A stretch of DNA of 64,000 nt. It comes from Capsaspora owczarzaki ATCC 30864. Its lineage: Eukaryota; Opisthokonta; Filasterea. The notes under the pieces were generated by a model. It was not told the origin of the DNA. It did not search any database and was given only the letters and a program-made list of their open reading frames with translations. A program made the position numbers and the translations under genes. Every line of letters begins with the position of its first letter. The stretch's first letter is position 1. The DNA lies in assembly GCF_000151315.2 (NCBI RefSeq), contig NW_011887294.1, forward strand, positions 1,818,460 to 1,882,459, given 5' to 3'. Below, one piece after another: positions 11,539 through 21,912 of this stretch.

Positions 11539-11821
11539 GCTGCGACGCGGTCAGCACGCGCAGGTCGTCCAAATCGGACTCGTCGTCTCGTAGCTGCAGA
11601 CTGGCGCTGCTCGCCGCTGCAGAAGACCCGCTCGTCGTCGGATGGTGATGCTGATACTGATCGCCAGTGTCGTGCTCGCTCCAGCGGCACAGCAAGTAGT
11701 ACTCGGCCGTGTCCTGCACCCCGACGCGCTCGCCCTGCTTGGGTGACTCGCCCGTCTGCTTCTTGACGACGAATCGCTCGAACGTTGTCGCGTGTGCGTC
11801 GTTGACCAGCGTGCCCGACAT
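9596..11821 (-). CDS. XRCC4: XRCC4-like non-homologous end-joining factor
   Basis: Single exon of 741 residues from the ATG at 11821. The N-terminal third is a head domain split by Thr/Ser-rich inserts (YYLLCRWSEHD; VTFTVTNGARVWQRTVD; ALVLQWHDRSNGFLVLRGG). A long coiled coil follows, containing SAMYVKFAAVLNAKKEEIRA, which matches human XRCC4 DLYKRFILVLNEKKTKIRS, the helix that binds DNA ligase IV. The C-terminal half is Ser/Pro-rich and disordered, with basic patches (IRSAKRRHE) and a (S/T)-rich end. Known: XRCC4 homodimers stabilise ligase IV and bridge ends with XLF. It is over twice the human length (about 336) because of inserts in the head and a long tail. XLF and PAXX are alternatives, but the VLNxKKxxI motif favours XRCC4. 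Confidence 0.8.
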
Positions 11822-12833
11822 TTTTCTTTTTGAGGATGATCAAGCTTTTGAGTGATGCTCGATTCTCAATTCGATTCTCTCAATTCTTTGCTTTTTTGAA
11901 AATCGACTAAACTTGGATTTTGGAATTGTTTTTCATGTCAGTCTTTTTGTCTCTTTCGTTCTTTCATTTTGGTATTGTTTCGAACAATCGTTCATGCTTT
12001 TTGTCAATCTCAGTTGATCCGCCACATCCACATCGATCTTTCCCTCTTCCCTCTTCCCTCTTCCCTCTTCCCACTTCTCCCCTGCCCCCTTCTACTTGCC
12101 CTTCCCCTTCCATCTCTCTCTCTTGGCTTGTATTTTTGGCTCGCGTCCATGTGCTCTGTTCACCAATTTTTTTATCCGCCTGCTTTGTGGCACACACCCC
12201 CCATCGCCACGCCGACTCGCACCGCGCCATTCTACAAATACACATCGACGCACTCCCCGCAAGGCATTTAGCCCCATCTACGTCCTGCTCGATCGATCGT
12301 CCGACCTCGTGCCAAACAATGGGAGAGAGGGGCGCGGAAAGCACGTCAATGCGAACACAACACACTGAATGAACTGAGAAGGAAGGACAAACAGCACTGT
12401 GGCCACCTGCGCTGCTGCATTTTGAGAACGCCGCGCTCGTCGGTCGCTCTCTGTCGATTGCCGTGTTTTTGCCTTCCTGTTCAGCACAGATGAAAAGGCA
12501 AACGTCGGAAAAGCAAAGCAACGCGTTCAAAATGCGACCACGTTGTTCTCGCATTGACAAAAAAAAAAAAAAAAAAAAAAAGCCGATTTTCAATGCGTTT
12601 TTTTTTTTTCCCGCTTTTTTTTTTCATTTGTTTTTCCCGCTTTTTTTTTTTAATTCTTCGTTGTTCAATGTTAACAAATGAGCGCGACTTCAATGAATTC
12701 AAACCCTGAAGTCATGGATCTGAGTCTTCGCTCGTGATCGGAAGCAGCGAGCGAGCAAAAGTGGTCACTGAAAGGGGAGGGGCGGTCTTTGTGGCCACAA
12801 GAATTGACAGCCGCGCAAAAAGTAAATTGAATC

Positions 12834-12875
<42 letters not shown>

Positions 12876-13443
12876 TTCAATGTGGATGCGATGTGGCTGG
12901 GACGATTGGTGATTGAGTGGAGATCAAAGCGTCCTGCATTGAAAAAGGCAGCATGAACGTGCAATGGAGGCACATTGACACTGAACAAGTCAAAAGTTGA
13001 AAAAACCAACAAAAAATACATTAAAAAATCACGAACGCATTCCCCACAGTTTTGTACGAATCTACTTCCGACGCAGCTGTTTTTTTCTCTCCTTCTCTCA
13101 CTTCTTGCCCCCCCCCACTCGGACGCGTCATCCATCGCACAGCCAGTACCGAGCGAGCGAGAGATAGAGAGATAGGAGAGCGTCGCCACGTGTGTCCTTG
13201 TGCTTATCCTTATCTCCCAAAAGGGCAATTAACGCATGTGTAACGCTCGTCCATGTGGTCCTCGCTGAGAAAACGCAAAAAAATACCAAAAAACAATATT
13301 ACATTTGCATTGACATTCACTTTCTATTTTGGAAACTACTGTTTTGCAACGTGTCAAAAAAGATATCAAGACCTTGCTCACACTCACATTTTTTTGGTTT
13401 TTGTTTCACTTTTTTGTTTTGTTTCACTTTTTTGCTCAGAATC
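11822..13443. other. Divergent intergenic region between XRCC4-like and FOLR-Kelch genes
   Basis: About 1.6 kb between divergent starts. It holds CTTCC-type pyrimidine repeats near 12041-12072, an A run at about 12559-12580, T runs near 12600-12650 and a 35-base A run at 12836-12870. No exon seen on either strand. Promoters for both genes presumably lie here, but I cannot point to a specific element. Confidence 0.5.
12836..12870. repeat. Poly(A) tract of 35 bases
   Basis: Uninterrupted A run on +, one of the longest homopolymers in the window. Confidence 0.95.
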
Positions 13444-16400
13444 ATGCCTTCCCGCCAGCTCACCGCCGCTGTGGCCGTGCTGGTGGTGCTTGCCACCGCT
13501 GCTTCGACGGCGTTTGGCGACGCTCCCATCTCCTTCAAGGACCCCTACGAAACGATCATCACCGACTATGGCCAATCGTGCATCAGCCACCCGAGCCATG
13601 CCCGCCACGGCAAGCCCACCGTCAAGGACCTCTCTAGCCCCGAAACCACGCTCGAGTTTTGCACGCCGTGGGCTGGCAACGGCTGCTGCCGCCCCGAGCT
13701 CACCCGCTTGATCAACTCTGTCCCGGACTATGACGCCGTGTACGACTTTAACTGGGCTGTGTGCGGCGAGCTTTCTGCCGACTGCGCGACCTACATGAAG
13801 CACGAGGCGTGCTTTGTCGAGTGCTCCCCGTACCTGACTCCGTTCGAGGATCGCTCGTTCGGCTACTACTTTTCGTCCGTCCCCGTGTGCTCGAGCTGGG
13901 CTGATCGCTGGTTTGACGCGTGCCGCAACGACAAGACCTGCGTCGACAACTGGTACGACGACAACGCCTGGGATTACACGCCTGACGGCTGGAACATTTG
14001 CAAGCCGGACTCGCAGTGCACCACCTACGCAGACCGCTTTGGCAGCCCCAAGAAGATGCTCGAGACCCTTTGGGGCATTTCCTTCACCTACTCGACCGAC
14101 GAATCCCGCTGCTACATGCCATTCTTCAGCGGCGTCCCCAACGAAGCCCCTTACGTGAAGGCGCTCTTGGACAAGATCCAGGTGGAAGACCCGTCTGTGA
14201 TTGGCACCAAGGTCAAGGCCGTCGACTCGACCGAAGAGTCCAAGCTGCCCAAGGCCGTCGACTTCCTCCCCATCGATGCCCCGTCGATTGGCGCCAAGAC
14301 CCAGACCCCGGAGCCTGGCCTTGCCGGCTACACACGCATTGTCGTCGATGACATTGGCCTGACGTACGCCCTCGACCAGATTACTGGTGCGATTGACATC
14401 TACCCCATCGACCGCAGTCTCGGTGTCCTGACGCACATCACCTTCGCTTCCACCGATTCGGCTGCTCTCGACATGGATCTGATGGAGGGAGTGCTTGCAG
14501 TCACCACGGTTCCTCGCTCGTCGCTGGCCACCTGGAAGGAGGATGCTGCCCAGCCTGGCTCGCTTGTCTTTATTGACATTGCTAACGGCTTTGCTGTTCT
14601 CTCGACGGTGCAAGTCGGTGCCTACCCCGTCAAGGTCCTGTTCACCCCCAACGGCGAGCACGTCGTCGTGGCCAACCAAGGTCCCCGTGTCAGCTCCACC
14701 CTCGACCCCGATGGCAGTGTCACCCTTGTCAGCGTTCGCCCGCAGCGCAACTACACTGTCGGTATTATTGGTCCCTACGTTCCGCCAAACTTGCTGGACT
14801 GTGCCGCTGCCGTCCAGCAGAGCACCCACGTCCGCACCGCTGTCTGGAACAACGAGACTGCCGTCGACCCCCGTGTTGCGCAGTTTGCCAACTTTTCTGC
14901 CGGTATGCGCGACATTGAACCCATCTGGCTCTCGGTTGCCATCGATTCCGCGAACGTCTACGTGTCTCTGCAGGCGCAGAACGCCTTTGGTGTCATCTCC
15001 ATTCCTTCGGGAACCTGGACGCGCGTCGTTGGCTGGGGCTTTAAGGACCACCAGGAGCCCGACATGGGCCTCGATGCCTCCAGCTCTGACGGCATCAACG
15101 TCAAGAACCAGCATCTGTTTGGTCTGTACCAGCCTCGCGTTGTTGAGGTCTTTTACGCCGACGGCATTCCCCACCTCATCACCGCCAACCAGGGTGACGC
15201 CACCCGCAACGCTGTGGACATTTCCACCATCACCATCGACAACCCCGACTTTTGGAGCAACCCTGACGGCTTCAAGGCCTCGGTCGCTGGCCTGAAGGTC
15301 CACGACACGCTCGGCGTTGAGAATGGCAACCACGAGTTTATCTACACGTTCGGTGGTCGCTCCGTCTCCATCTGGGAGATGGACGGCTCGCTTCGCTTTG
15401 ATTCTGGTGACACCTTTGAGCGTATTCTTGCCTGGATCCAGCCTCGCTGGTTTAACGCGGTTGATGGCGCCAGTGGCTTTGATCAGGCCTCGTCCACCAC
15501 TGGCTGCGCCCCCAGCGCCGTCACGCTCGGCCCGATTGGCGATCACCTCTACGCCTTTATCGGTTTTGACAACTGCAACGGCATTGTCGTCTTTGACGTG
15601 ACCCTCCCCCACGACTCGCACTTTGTTCGCTACCTGCCCATCGAGGACATTTCTCACGTCACCGGCCTGTCCTTCTTCCCGTCTGTCGCCCCCACCTTTG
15701 ACACCGCCAAGCTCTACGTCACTGCCTCTTCTGGCACCACCGCGACCGTGCGTGTGTACCAGGTCGTCCCCACTCTCGACCAGGGCCGCTTGACCGTCCC
15801 CGTCCACGAGTCGTGGTCGATGGCCCAGCCGCTGCCCACTGCCCGCTCGGATTTTACTGCCAGCACTGTCGGCAAGCGCGTCTTTGTCACTGGTGGCTGC
15901 ATCACGGACAACGTCGTCACCCCTTACGGCGTCGACCAGTGCAACCAGGTGGCTGGCGATGTCAACATTTACGACCCGGAGACCAACGCTTGGGTTGTTC
16001 CCGGTGGTGTCATGATTACTCCGCGTACTCGCCACGCCGCTGCTGTCTGGCGCGAGCGTCTGTACGTTTTCGGCGGTCGCCCTGCTGGCGACGATTATGG
16101 CCAGGCATTCTCTTCGGCCGAGTTTTACGACTTTGAGCTGGACGGATGGCGCGCCATTGCTCCTCTGCCCGTCGCCCTCAGTGATGCTGCTGCCGTCGAG
16201 CTCTTGGACAAGATTTACGTGTTTGGCGGCTACGACTCGTTCTACACTGGCTCGCTCAACCGCACTTTTGTTTACGATCCGATGGCCGACACCTGGTCTG
16301 AGCTCGTGAACGCTCCGCTCAACGGCGCGTTCGGCCGTGGTGACCACTCTGCCGCTGTCATTGACGGCGTCATTTACTGCTTTGGTGGCTTTAGCCAGGC

Positions 16401-17256
16401 TCTGGGCGCCGATTGGGGCACCACTGAGGCGCTTGCCACGATGGAGGCCTTCGATCCTTTTGTCGGCCACTGGACTCCCCGTGCCTCGATGAACCTCGCT
16501 CGCGGCGATGCCGGTATTGCCGTTGTCGACGACATGCTCTACGTCATGGGTGGCGAGGGCAAGGATGGCTCTGACCCTTACACTTGGAAGTACATTGCGC
16601 GCAACGAGCTCGAGCGCTACGACCCTGCCCGCGACCTGTGGATCACGCTCGCCCCCGTCCCGTCGTCGCGCCTGCGCTGCGCTGCCGCCTCCGTCGGCGA
16701 GTTTACCTATCTGTTTGGTGGCCACAACCAGCAGAAGGAAATCCTCTACCTCGTCGAAAAGTTCAACGGTGACATCATTTTCGGTCTTGAAGAGTACTTT
16801 GAGCACATTCAGATCCGCGCTTCCAGCCTCCACAACTATGTCGTGTCTGCCACCTCTCGCGAGTCTCGCTGGGTTGCCAACGAGGCCTACACCAACGACA
16901 TGACCACCGTCAACACCCAGCTGGCCTCTGTGCAGACCACCTCGGCTGCCAACAACCTGACCATCACGACGCTCCAGGCCGAGATTGCTGCGCTCCAGGC
17001 ACAGTTGGTGGTCCTTACGCACTCCCTCAACGCTGCGACTGCCCAGGTTGCTCAGCTTCAATCGTATGTCGATTCTGGCAACGTTGGCGCTGACAGCAAC
17101 GCCAAGGAGATTGCCGTCGCTGCCCTTGTTCTGGTTGTGCTCCTCATCGTTGCGCTCATCGTTGTTGCCGTCAAGACCTGGGCTGTTCCTGCCCGTCGTC
17201 GCGCCAACAGCCAGCGTGGCCCTGTCAAGCTGGAGGACCTCAGCGACCGCATTTAA
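13444..17256 (+). CDS. Type I membrane protein: folate-receptor-like, choice-of-anchor-I-like and Kelch domains
   Basis: Single exon of 1270 residues starting at the ATG at 13444. Residues 1-23 form a signal peptide. Residues about 40-190 are Cys-rich with the folate receptor/riboflavin-binding pattern (GCCRPELTRLI, NWAVCGELSADC, CFVECSPYL, VPVCSSWADRWFDAC, KTCVDNWY). Residues about 290-775 resemble the choice-of-anchor-I propeller (VVVANQGPR, ITANQGDATRNAVD, FGGRSVSIWEMDGSLRFDSG). About 790-1115 hold Kelch repeats (LYVFGGRPAGDD, IYVFGGYDS, IYCFGGFSQ, LYVMGGEGKD, TYLFGGHNQQ). A coiled coil (1150-1210) and a transmembrane helix (about 1222-1246) with a short basic tail end the protein. It should display on the surface or in an endomembrane lumen. 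Ligand and function are unknown. Third-position C/G use is strong and suggests high expression. Confidence 0.85.
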   Translation: MPSRQLTAAVAVLVVLATAASTAFGDAPISFKDPYETIITDYGQSCISHPSHARHGKPTVKDLSSPETTLEFCTPWAGNGCCRPELTRLINSVPDYDAVYDFNWAVCGELSADCATYMKHEACFVECSPYLTPFEDRSFGYYFSSVPVCSSWADRWFDACRNDKTCVDNWYDDNAWDYTPDGWNICKPDSQCTTYADRFGSPKKMLETLWGISFTYSTDESRCYMPFFSGVPNEAPYVKALLDKIQVEDPSVIGTKVKAVDSTEESKLPKAVDFLPIDAPSIGAKTQTPEPGLAGYTRIVVDDIGLTYALDQITGAIDIYPIDRSLGVLTHITFASTDSAALDMDLMEGVLAVTTVPRSSLATWKEDAAQPGSLVFIDIANGFAVLSTVQVGAYPVKVLFTPNGEHVVVANQGPRVSSTLDPDGSVTLVSVRPQRNYTVGIIGPYVPPNLLDCAAAVQQSTHVRTAVWNNETAVDPRVAQFANFSAGMRDIEPIWLSVAIDSANVYVSLQAQNAFGVISIPSGTWTRVVGWGFKDHQEPDMGLDASSSDGINVKNQHLFGLYQPRVVEVFYADGIPHLITANQGDATRNAVDISTITIDNPDFWSNPDGFKASVAGLKVHDTLGVENGNHEFIYTFGGRSVSIWEMDGSLRFDSGDTFERILAWIQPRWFNAVDGASGFDQASSTTGCAPSAVTLGPIGDHLYAFIGFDNCNGIVVFDVTLPHDSHFVRYLPIEDISHVTGLSFFPSVAPTFDTAKLYVTASSGTTATVRVYQVVPTLDQGRLTVPVHESWSMAQPLPTARSDFTASTVGKRVFVTGGCITDNVVTPYGVDQCNQVAGDVNIYDPETNAWVVPGGVMITPRTRHAAAVWRERLYVFGGRPAGDDYGQAFSSAEFYDFELDGWRAIAPLPVALSDAAAVELLDKIYVFGGYDSFYTGSLNRTFVYDPMADTWSELVNAPLNGAFGRGDHSAAVIDGVIYCFGGFSQALGADWGTTEALATMEAFDPFVGHWTPRASMNLARGDAGIAVVDDMLYVMGGEGKDGSDPYTWKYIARNELERYDPARDLWITLAPVPSSRLRCAAASVGEFTYLFGGHNQQKEILYLVEKFNGDIIFGLEEYFEHIQIRASSLHNYVVSATSRESRWVANEAYTNDMTTVNTQLASVQTTSAANNLTITTLQAEIAALQAQLVVLTHSLNAATAQVAQLQSYVDSGNVGADSNAKEIAVAALVLVVLLIVALIVVAVKTWAVPARRRANSQRGPVKLEDLSDRI

Positions 17257-18163
17257 AACCAGTCTAGGCGCCGCTCTTTCTCCTTTTTTTTTCTCCTCTT
17301 CCCTTGCTCTTGTGTCTTGTCCTTTGTCATTTCGAACCCTTCCTTTTCACCTTTTCTCCTTTTCACCTCTTTCTATTTGTACTTTTTTTTCTGCCGTCTT
17401 TTTTGGCCGTCGAGCTTGTTTCTCTCTGGCTCCAGACGTGTGCTGCGTTTCCAACGTCGCATGTGTTTGGACTGTCGGGACTTCTCGTGTCTGCCTAACC
17501 CCTCCAGGACCGCCGGGGTGCTAAGTATCATTTGAACTTTCGCACTTTTGCTCCAACGCACAAGATGTTCATCTTTTTGTTTGTTTGTTTCTGCATCCTG
17601 TTTCGCTGCCCCACTCAATGCGGATGTCTTCCAACGAGGACTGTGATTTTCTGGCATCGGGCATTCCACCTTGCTCGGAGCTGTCTTGAGATTTTTGCAG
17701 AGCTGGCCTCATCGGTCTGCTCGAATTCTCTTGATGGCTCTCTGCATGCTTGTGGGTGTTCTCGTTGCTGGTTCTTCTTGTTCTTGTTTGGCTGCTGGCT
17801 GCTGCCCCCCCCCCCTCAAAAAGTTGTTGTATCTTGTCTTTTGCGCGATTGTGTTGATTCTGGCTTGGCTGAGATCATACCCGTGAACCTGCCCGGATAA
17901 TACCGGGAAGGAAGCGTCCTGGAACCCCATTTTTCTTCTTTCTTGATGTATGCCTCTTTGTTCGAAATGAAATTGTGTATATGACTTGTTTGGTGCAAAA
18001 GTTGATTGAGCATTTTTTTGGTTTTATTGTGGGCAATGTCTTGGTAGAGTGTGTGTGTGTGTGCACAGGCGGTTTGACATGAATGGGGGCATAGCTTGAT
18101 CGAGCCTGTTTCGTCTTTTGCTCAGTCTGCATCGTGGTTGGATTTGTTTGCTGAGTGTTCTTG
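17257..18163. other. Gap between FOLR-Kelch and JMJD4 genes
   Basis: About 900 bases of pyrimidine-rich sequence, presumably the 3' UTR of the upstream gene and the promoter/5' UTR of JMJD4, both on +. No exon recognised. Confidence 0.5.
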
Positions 18164-19912
18164 ATGTCTGAGCCAATTCAACTCCTTGCAAGCTCAACCG
18201 ACCTGTCCTACGATGACTTTGTCGCCCAGTTCATGGCGCCAAACCGGCCTGTCGTGCTCCCAGAAAGCGCCATCCGACACTGGCGCGCACGTCACGAATG
18301 GACGACCGATGCGGGTGCAACGACCGGGAGCGATGCAGTTGTCGTGCGCAACATTGACATTGACCGCATCGAGGCGCTGTTTGGCCAAGCTGTGGCTCCG
18401 ATTTCAGACTGCGATGTCACTCAGACGTATGGAATGGCTGGATTGGTCGGGACGGGTCGCAGTGATGATGGGCAACCGCTGCTCAAGGAAGTGACCATCG
18501 CCAAGTACTGCGATTACCTGCGTCGACGAAGACAGCATGTCCAACGACAATCGAGGAGCACTGGAACGAGTGTCGAGTCTCGAGACGGGTCTATTGGGAA
18601 GCCTGGGAAGCCTGGTGATCACGATGGCACGATCGTTTCGGATCCTCTTCCTGCCGACCGCTGCATCTACTTGAAGGACTGGCACATGACCCGAGACTTC
18701 CCTGGCTACAATGCCTACGAGTTGCCAGTGTACTTTTCTGATGACTGGCTCAACGGGTACTGGGACGAGTGCGGCAGTCTCGATCAAAACCGGCGTGACG
18801 ACTTTCGCTTTTGCTACATTGGCCCAGCAGGCAGCTGGACGCCCGTTCATTTTGACGTAATGAGGTACGGGCGACGCGAGTTGTGGGTTGGCTGATGCGC
18901 GTATGTGGGAGCTACGCTGTCATCTGAATGTAACTGTGTTTGACTGCTGCAGCTCGTTCAGCTGGTCTGCGAATATCTGCGGCCGCAAGAAATGGATCTT
19001 CTTCCCGCCCGAGGCCCGAGAAATGCTCACCGATGCCGCTGGAGAGCTGCTCAGCGACGTGCGAAGTGTGGACGAAACAAGGTTTCCAAACTTCCGCAAT
19101 GCACCGCGGATCGAACTGTTTCAAGAAGAGGGACAGTTGGTGTTTGTTCCAAGTCAGTGGTATCACCAGGTTATCAATCTGGTAAGCAGCAAGACACCGC
19201 AGAGAAGATAGAGAGAGATGGAGGACGATGTGCTGCTCACCAGCTCCGTCTCCCTTATCTTGGTTTTCGTTTTTTTGTTTGTTGGGTTTTTTTGTTTTTT
19301 GTTTGTTTGTTTGTTTGTTTGTTTGTTTGTCTGTTTGTTTTTGTGCCTCAGACCGACGTCATATCAATCAACCACAACTGGGCCAATGGATGCAACATTT
19401 TGGGAATGTGGCAGCTCGCAAAAGAAGACGCACAGCTTGTTGCTACTGATCTTTCGCTCGAATCGGCATCGCTGGATGAAATCTCCACCAGCAAACAACA
19501 TGGCGCGGTTGCAGCAGTACGCTCACCGGCAGCGCCAGCAGCAATGTTTGGCCTGATGGCAGCTACTGCAGAGCAGGCTATGACTGTTCAAGACCTGCTT
19601 CGAGCGAACGGATCGCTTGACTTTCGCGCAATGCACGACTTGTGCATGGTACAAGTTCGAAAAATCCAACAACGCAGCCACCAACTAGCTCTGTTGGCTC
19701 CTTCGGCAGTCACCGCCGAGGTTTGTGCTGCGCGAAATCGGCACGTTTCCGACCTCAAGACGATTCGGCAGATCTTGACCGACATTTCTCGTTCGACATT
19801 TTATCGAGAGTGTCGAGATGCGTGGCCCGCCTCCATCGATATCGAGCAAGAGCTATCTGAACAAGAAACATTACAAAGACGGCTGACCGAGTTATTCGAA
19901 AGTTTCAAGTAG
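18164..19912 (+). CDS. JMJD4: JmjC-domain 2-oxoglutarate oxygenase, JMJD4 type
   Basis: Three exons (18164-18864, 18953-19181, 19352-19912) give 496 residues. Motifs in order: YLKDWHMTRDFP, LPVYFSDDWLNGYWDE, FCYIGPAGSWTPVHFDV with the iron ligands H-x-D, SFSWSANICGRKKWIFFPP with the 2OG-binding Lys region, FVPSQWYHQVINL, and ISINHNWANGCN with the distal His. These track human JMJD4 closely. Known: JMJD4 hydroxylates a lysine of the release factor eRF1 and promotes translation termination. The C-terminal helical part is longer than in human. The second intron is dominated by a GTTT tetranucleotide repeat. The stop faces the BMT5-like stop 124 bases away. The start uses the first in-frame ATG; there is a GTG nine bases earlier. 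Confidence 0.94.
19301..19340 (+). repeat. GTTT tetranucleotide repeat in JMJD4 intron 2
   Basis: About nine GTTT units, one with a T-to-C change, ending just before the acceptor of exon 3; it may serve as the polypyrimidine tract. Confidence 0.9.
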
Positions 19913-20035
19913 TTTTTTGCTTTGTTTTTCGTGAATTTGCCGTCAACGTATTTTATCCTCCTAAAAATTAATACAGTAGTCAACAAAATGTCACGATTCC
20001 TTTCGCATCACCAACACACTCAAAGCCAACAAAAA

Positions 20036-21596
20036 CTATCGCCGCTTGTTCTTGCGACCTTGAGGAGCCGCGCGTTTCATCAGCCCGGCTGCCTGGAGCT
20101 GTCGCTCGGTCTGCTTGCGCTCCACGTGTGCCTGTTGCTTGCGGTGGTCGGCAAACTCGCGCTCGCCCTTGAACGCACTCGCTGGAATGCTGTTTGCGCC
20201 CCGCAGAACATGAACCAGCAATGGCGGCAGGGGCGGATTTTTGCCATCGTTGATGCAAAAAATGTAGATGACGCTCACCAAATCGGTGCGGACCTCAGTG
20301 GCACGCTGCTCGACGGCGATTCGACCGTCCTGGTGCGCAGGTGTTTCGTTGTTGTTGTCGTCGTCGTCGTCGTCGTCCGATTCGTCGTCGTCATCTGATG
20401 CGTCGTCCTTGCGCTGTTCGTGCGTTCGCTTCAAACCACGCGCTGGGTCGGACTCGACGAGCTCCAGCAGTCTGGGATCCGAGACAACGGTGCGCACCAG
20501 ATTGGTTTTCTGGTGCCGATAGCCGGGGTAGCACTGCTCGTCAAAAGGAATGCAGGTTTTGAGGCGCAACTTTCCCGATTTCTTTGCCTGTGTTGCAATG
20601 TCCCACGAAAAGTACGGCTCTGTGATCTTCAGCACGACGTGAATTTGGCCGTTCGGCCGACGCAACCGGCATGCCGCGGCACGGAAAAAGTCTGTTGGAG
20701 TGGGAGGGAGAGGGCGCGCAGTTTAGCTTGGACGAACGCAACAAACGCACACAAGATTCAATCACCAAAGCTGCCACGAGCCACATACTGTACAAAAGAT
20801 CTTGATTGGACTGAATGCTCTCGGTATACCCAGACTCTTGCGAAAATTCAACGCCAGTGTGCGGGAAGAGGAAAATAACACGGTCAAACTGCCGCACCGT
20901 GACCCGGTGCGAGTTATCCTCGGGATCGCGCTGCTTGCGACGCGTGTGTCCCGAGCCACGACCATTTGCACTACGCGACACGCTGTCTGGCTCGTCGTCG
21001 TCGTCGTTGTTGTTGTCGGCCTCCTGCTGCTGGACGCGGCCGGCGGGAGGTGCATCGCCCTCGTAAAAGTCGAACGCGCGCGCATCGACCACCGCTGTTT
21101 CAGTGTCAGAGTCCTCCACCGGACGCTCGATATCGCCAGGCAGGATGGCATGCTGCAGCCGTGTCGCGTCAATCCCGTGGAGCACGGTCGCGCCCATCGC
21201 TTTGAGCGCAGCGCAGTTGGCGAGCGTGCGCTTGTCCGCATTGCCCTCTCGCTCTCGCTCTCGGTCAGAGTGATCAGCGGCCTCGACTGCGATTGCAGCA
21301 GCACTACTATCATCATCGTCCTCTGACGTTGTGCCCGCTGCTGGATGTTGCGGCTCGGGATCGAAGGCGGTGCACACGAGGCGCGCGCCGGATCCCAGTC
21401 TGCGAGCGAGACTCGCGCTAAAGCTAAAGTCGGCCTCGCCTAGGAGCAGAATGTCCATAGCAGCAGTGTATGGGATGCTGGCCTTTGCCTTATCCTGCCC
21501 TGCCGAGGGCAATGGTGCGTCATTGTCGGTCTTCCTCGTGGCAGGGGCGGCGACACTCGGATCCACACGCGGCTTCTTGCTCTCGTGCTTGGGCAT
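20036..21596 (-). CDS. BMT5-like rRNA (uridine-N3) methyltransferase domain protein
   Basis: Two exons (20789-21596 and 20036-20691) join within an Asn codon to give 487 residues. The start is the ATG at 21596 (MPKHESKKPR). Family signatures are MDILLLGEADFSFSASLARR, a DATRL segment, FDRVIFLFPHTGVEFSQESG, SNQDLLYNFFRAAACRL across the splice, QIHVVLKITEPYFSWDI and IPFDEQCYPGYRHQKT. Known: this Rossmann domain (formerly DUF2431) occurs in yeast Bmt5, which makes m3U in 25S rRNA, and in the FDXACB1 N-terminus. Acidic Asp-rich linkers interrupt the domain, and a basic tail (KRAAPQGRKNKRR) suits nucleolar localisation. The exact target is not provable here. It starts divergently from the ATP2C1 gene. 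Confidence 0.85.
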
Positions 21597-21912
21597 CGTT
21601 TGCCTTCCTACTTTTTTTGTTTTTGGTGCCAAATTGACGAGTTTAGAATGGAATCCAACTTGTGACCAAACCCCCGTCTGTGCGAGGTCGGGGTTGTTTT
21701 GACAAGTGAGGACGTAGACCAAAAAATCCAAAGCCAAAAGACTGAGTTACCATCGCTTTGCTTTTTGGCCATCAAAGTCACAACACAACAACGGCGACTC
21801 GTTTTTGTTGCGTTCAAATTCGTAATGTTCGACATTCTGAGCTTTGTTGACCTTTCAGTTCTTTTTTTTTTTTTTTTTTTCTTTTCTTTTCTTTTCTTTT
21901 CGTTCTGAACAA
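21597..21912. other. Divergent promoter region between BMT5-like and ATP2C1 genes
   Basis: About 315 bases separate the two ATGs. It ends in a T run followed by CTTTT repeats at about 21860-21900, directly upstream of the pump's start codon. No gene seen. Confidence 0.5.

Noticed and set aside
13384-17061. A 1225-codon open frame on minus opposite the FOLR-Kelch gene
   Set aside because: It arises from strong C/G third positions in the + gene; its translation is Arg/Asp/Val-rich with no motif, while the + frame has signal peptide, conserved domains and a membrane helix.
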